Source of the DNA: Nitrospira sp.
Lineage (GTDB): Bacteria; Nitrospirota; Nitrospiria; Nitrospirales; Nitrospiraceae
Direction: 5' to 3'
Assembly: GCA_015904045.1 (NCBI GenBank)
Contig: JABMDG010000054.1
Coordinates: forward strand, 6,872-19,299
DNA length: 12,428 nt
Below, in pieces: positions 12,428 to 12,428 of the stretch (the first letter of the stretch is position 1; every line of letters begins with the position of its first letter). The translations under genes and the position numbers were made by a program. Below the pieces are notes generated by a model that worked only from the letters and a program-made list of their open reading frames with translations, was not told the origin of the DNA and made no database searches.

Positions 12428-12428
12428 C

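Noticed and set aside
1..12428. Insertion sequences, CRISPR arrays, tRNA or rRNA genes
   Set aside because: No transposase motif, terminal inverted repeat, regular spacer-repeat pattern or tRNA/rRNA-like sequence was seen, so the duplication has no visible mobile element behind it.

Overview
The window most likely comes from the chromosome of a Nitrospira-like bacterium (Nitrospirota). This is inferred from the combination of a moderately high GC content, paired lipoproteins, a stand-alone FIST-domain protein beside an S58 (DmpA-type) peptidase and a short conserved helical protein. No rRNA or housekeeping marker in the window fixes the taxonomy. It is a dense gene region with no insertion sequence, tRNA, rRNA or CRISPR array that I can see.

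Layout. 1-802: two tandem outer-membrane-type lipoproteins with a BamE/SmpA-like look (the first is cut by the window edge). 836-4421: an apparent operon of a LOG-family phosphoribohydrolase-like protein, a beta-CASP metallo-beta-lactamase RNase-like protein, and an exported S58/DmpA-type self-processing peptidase; the genes overlap one another and are preceded by a near-consensus promoter that sits almost on the first start codon. 4460-5983: a separate promoter, a 75-residue conserved protein and a full FIST N+C protein. 6042-8184: an exported FKBP prolyl isomerase, aminomethyltransferase GcvT and an ADP-ribose-pyrophosphatase-type NUDIX hydrolase. 8254-8472 (minus): a small exported lysine-rich protein, convergent with the NUDIX gene across a strong hairpin.

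8697-10968 is the striking part. A second, diverged copy of the segment 3132-5067 lies in the same orientation at 8915-10880. It holds the last 29 codons of the MBL gene, a complete second S58 peptidase (about 86% identical protein by hand count), a complete second 75-residue protein (68 of 75 identical, with the same promoter architecture), and a FIST gene cut off after about 98 codons. Both ends of this copy break inside genes. It is preceded by a 5' fragment of a mug/TDG-type uracil-DNA glycosylase and by a candidate new promoter with a leader ORF. The differences are mainly synonymous in the parts I compared, so the peptidase and the small protein look maintained while the flanking genes are debris.

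10881-11139 holds no recognisable gene. It is followed by an exported TPR-type protein, which converges with the ribosome-rescue hydrolase ArfB, and by the 3' end of an unidentified minus-strand gene.

The main candidates for something new are: the duplicated 'S58 peptidase + 75-aa protein + FIST' module with a conserved promoter, where a peptidase may feed a predicted small-ligand sensor; an exact in-frame 99-bp tandem duplication in the MBL gene immediately after the metal-binding HxHxDH motif; and the apparent re-wiring of expression upstream of the second peptidase copy.
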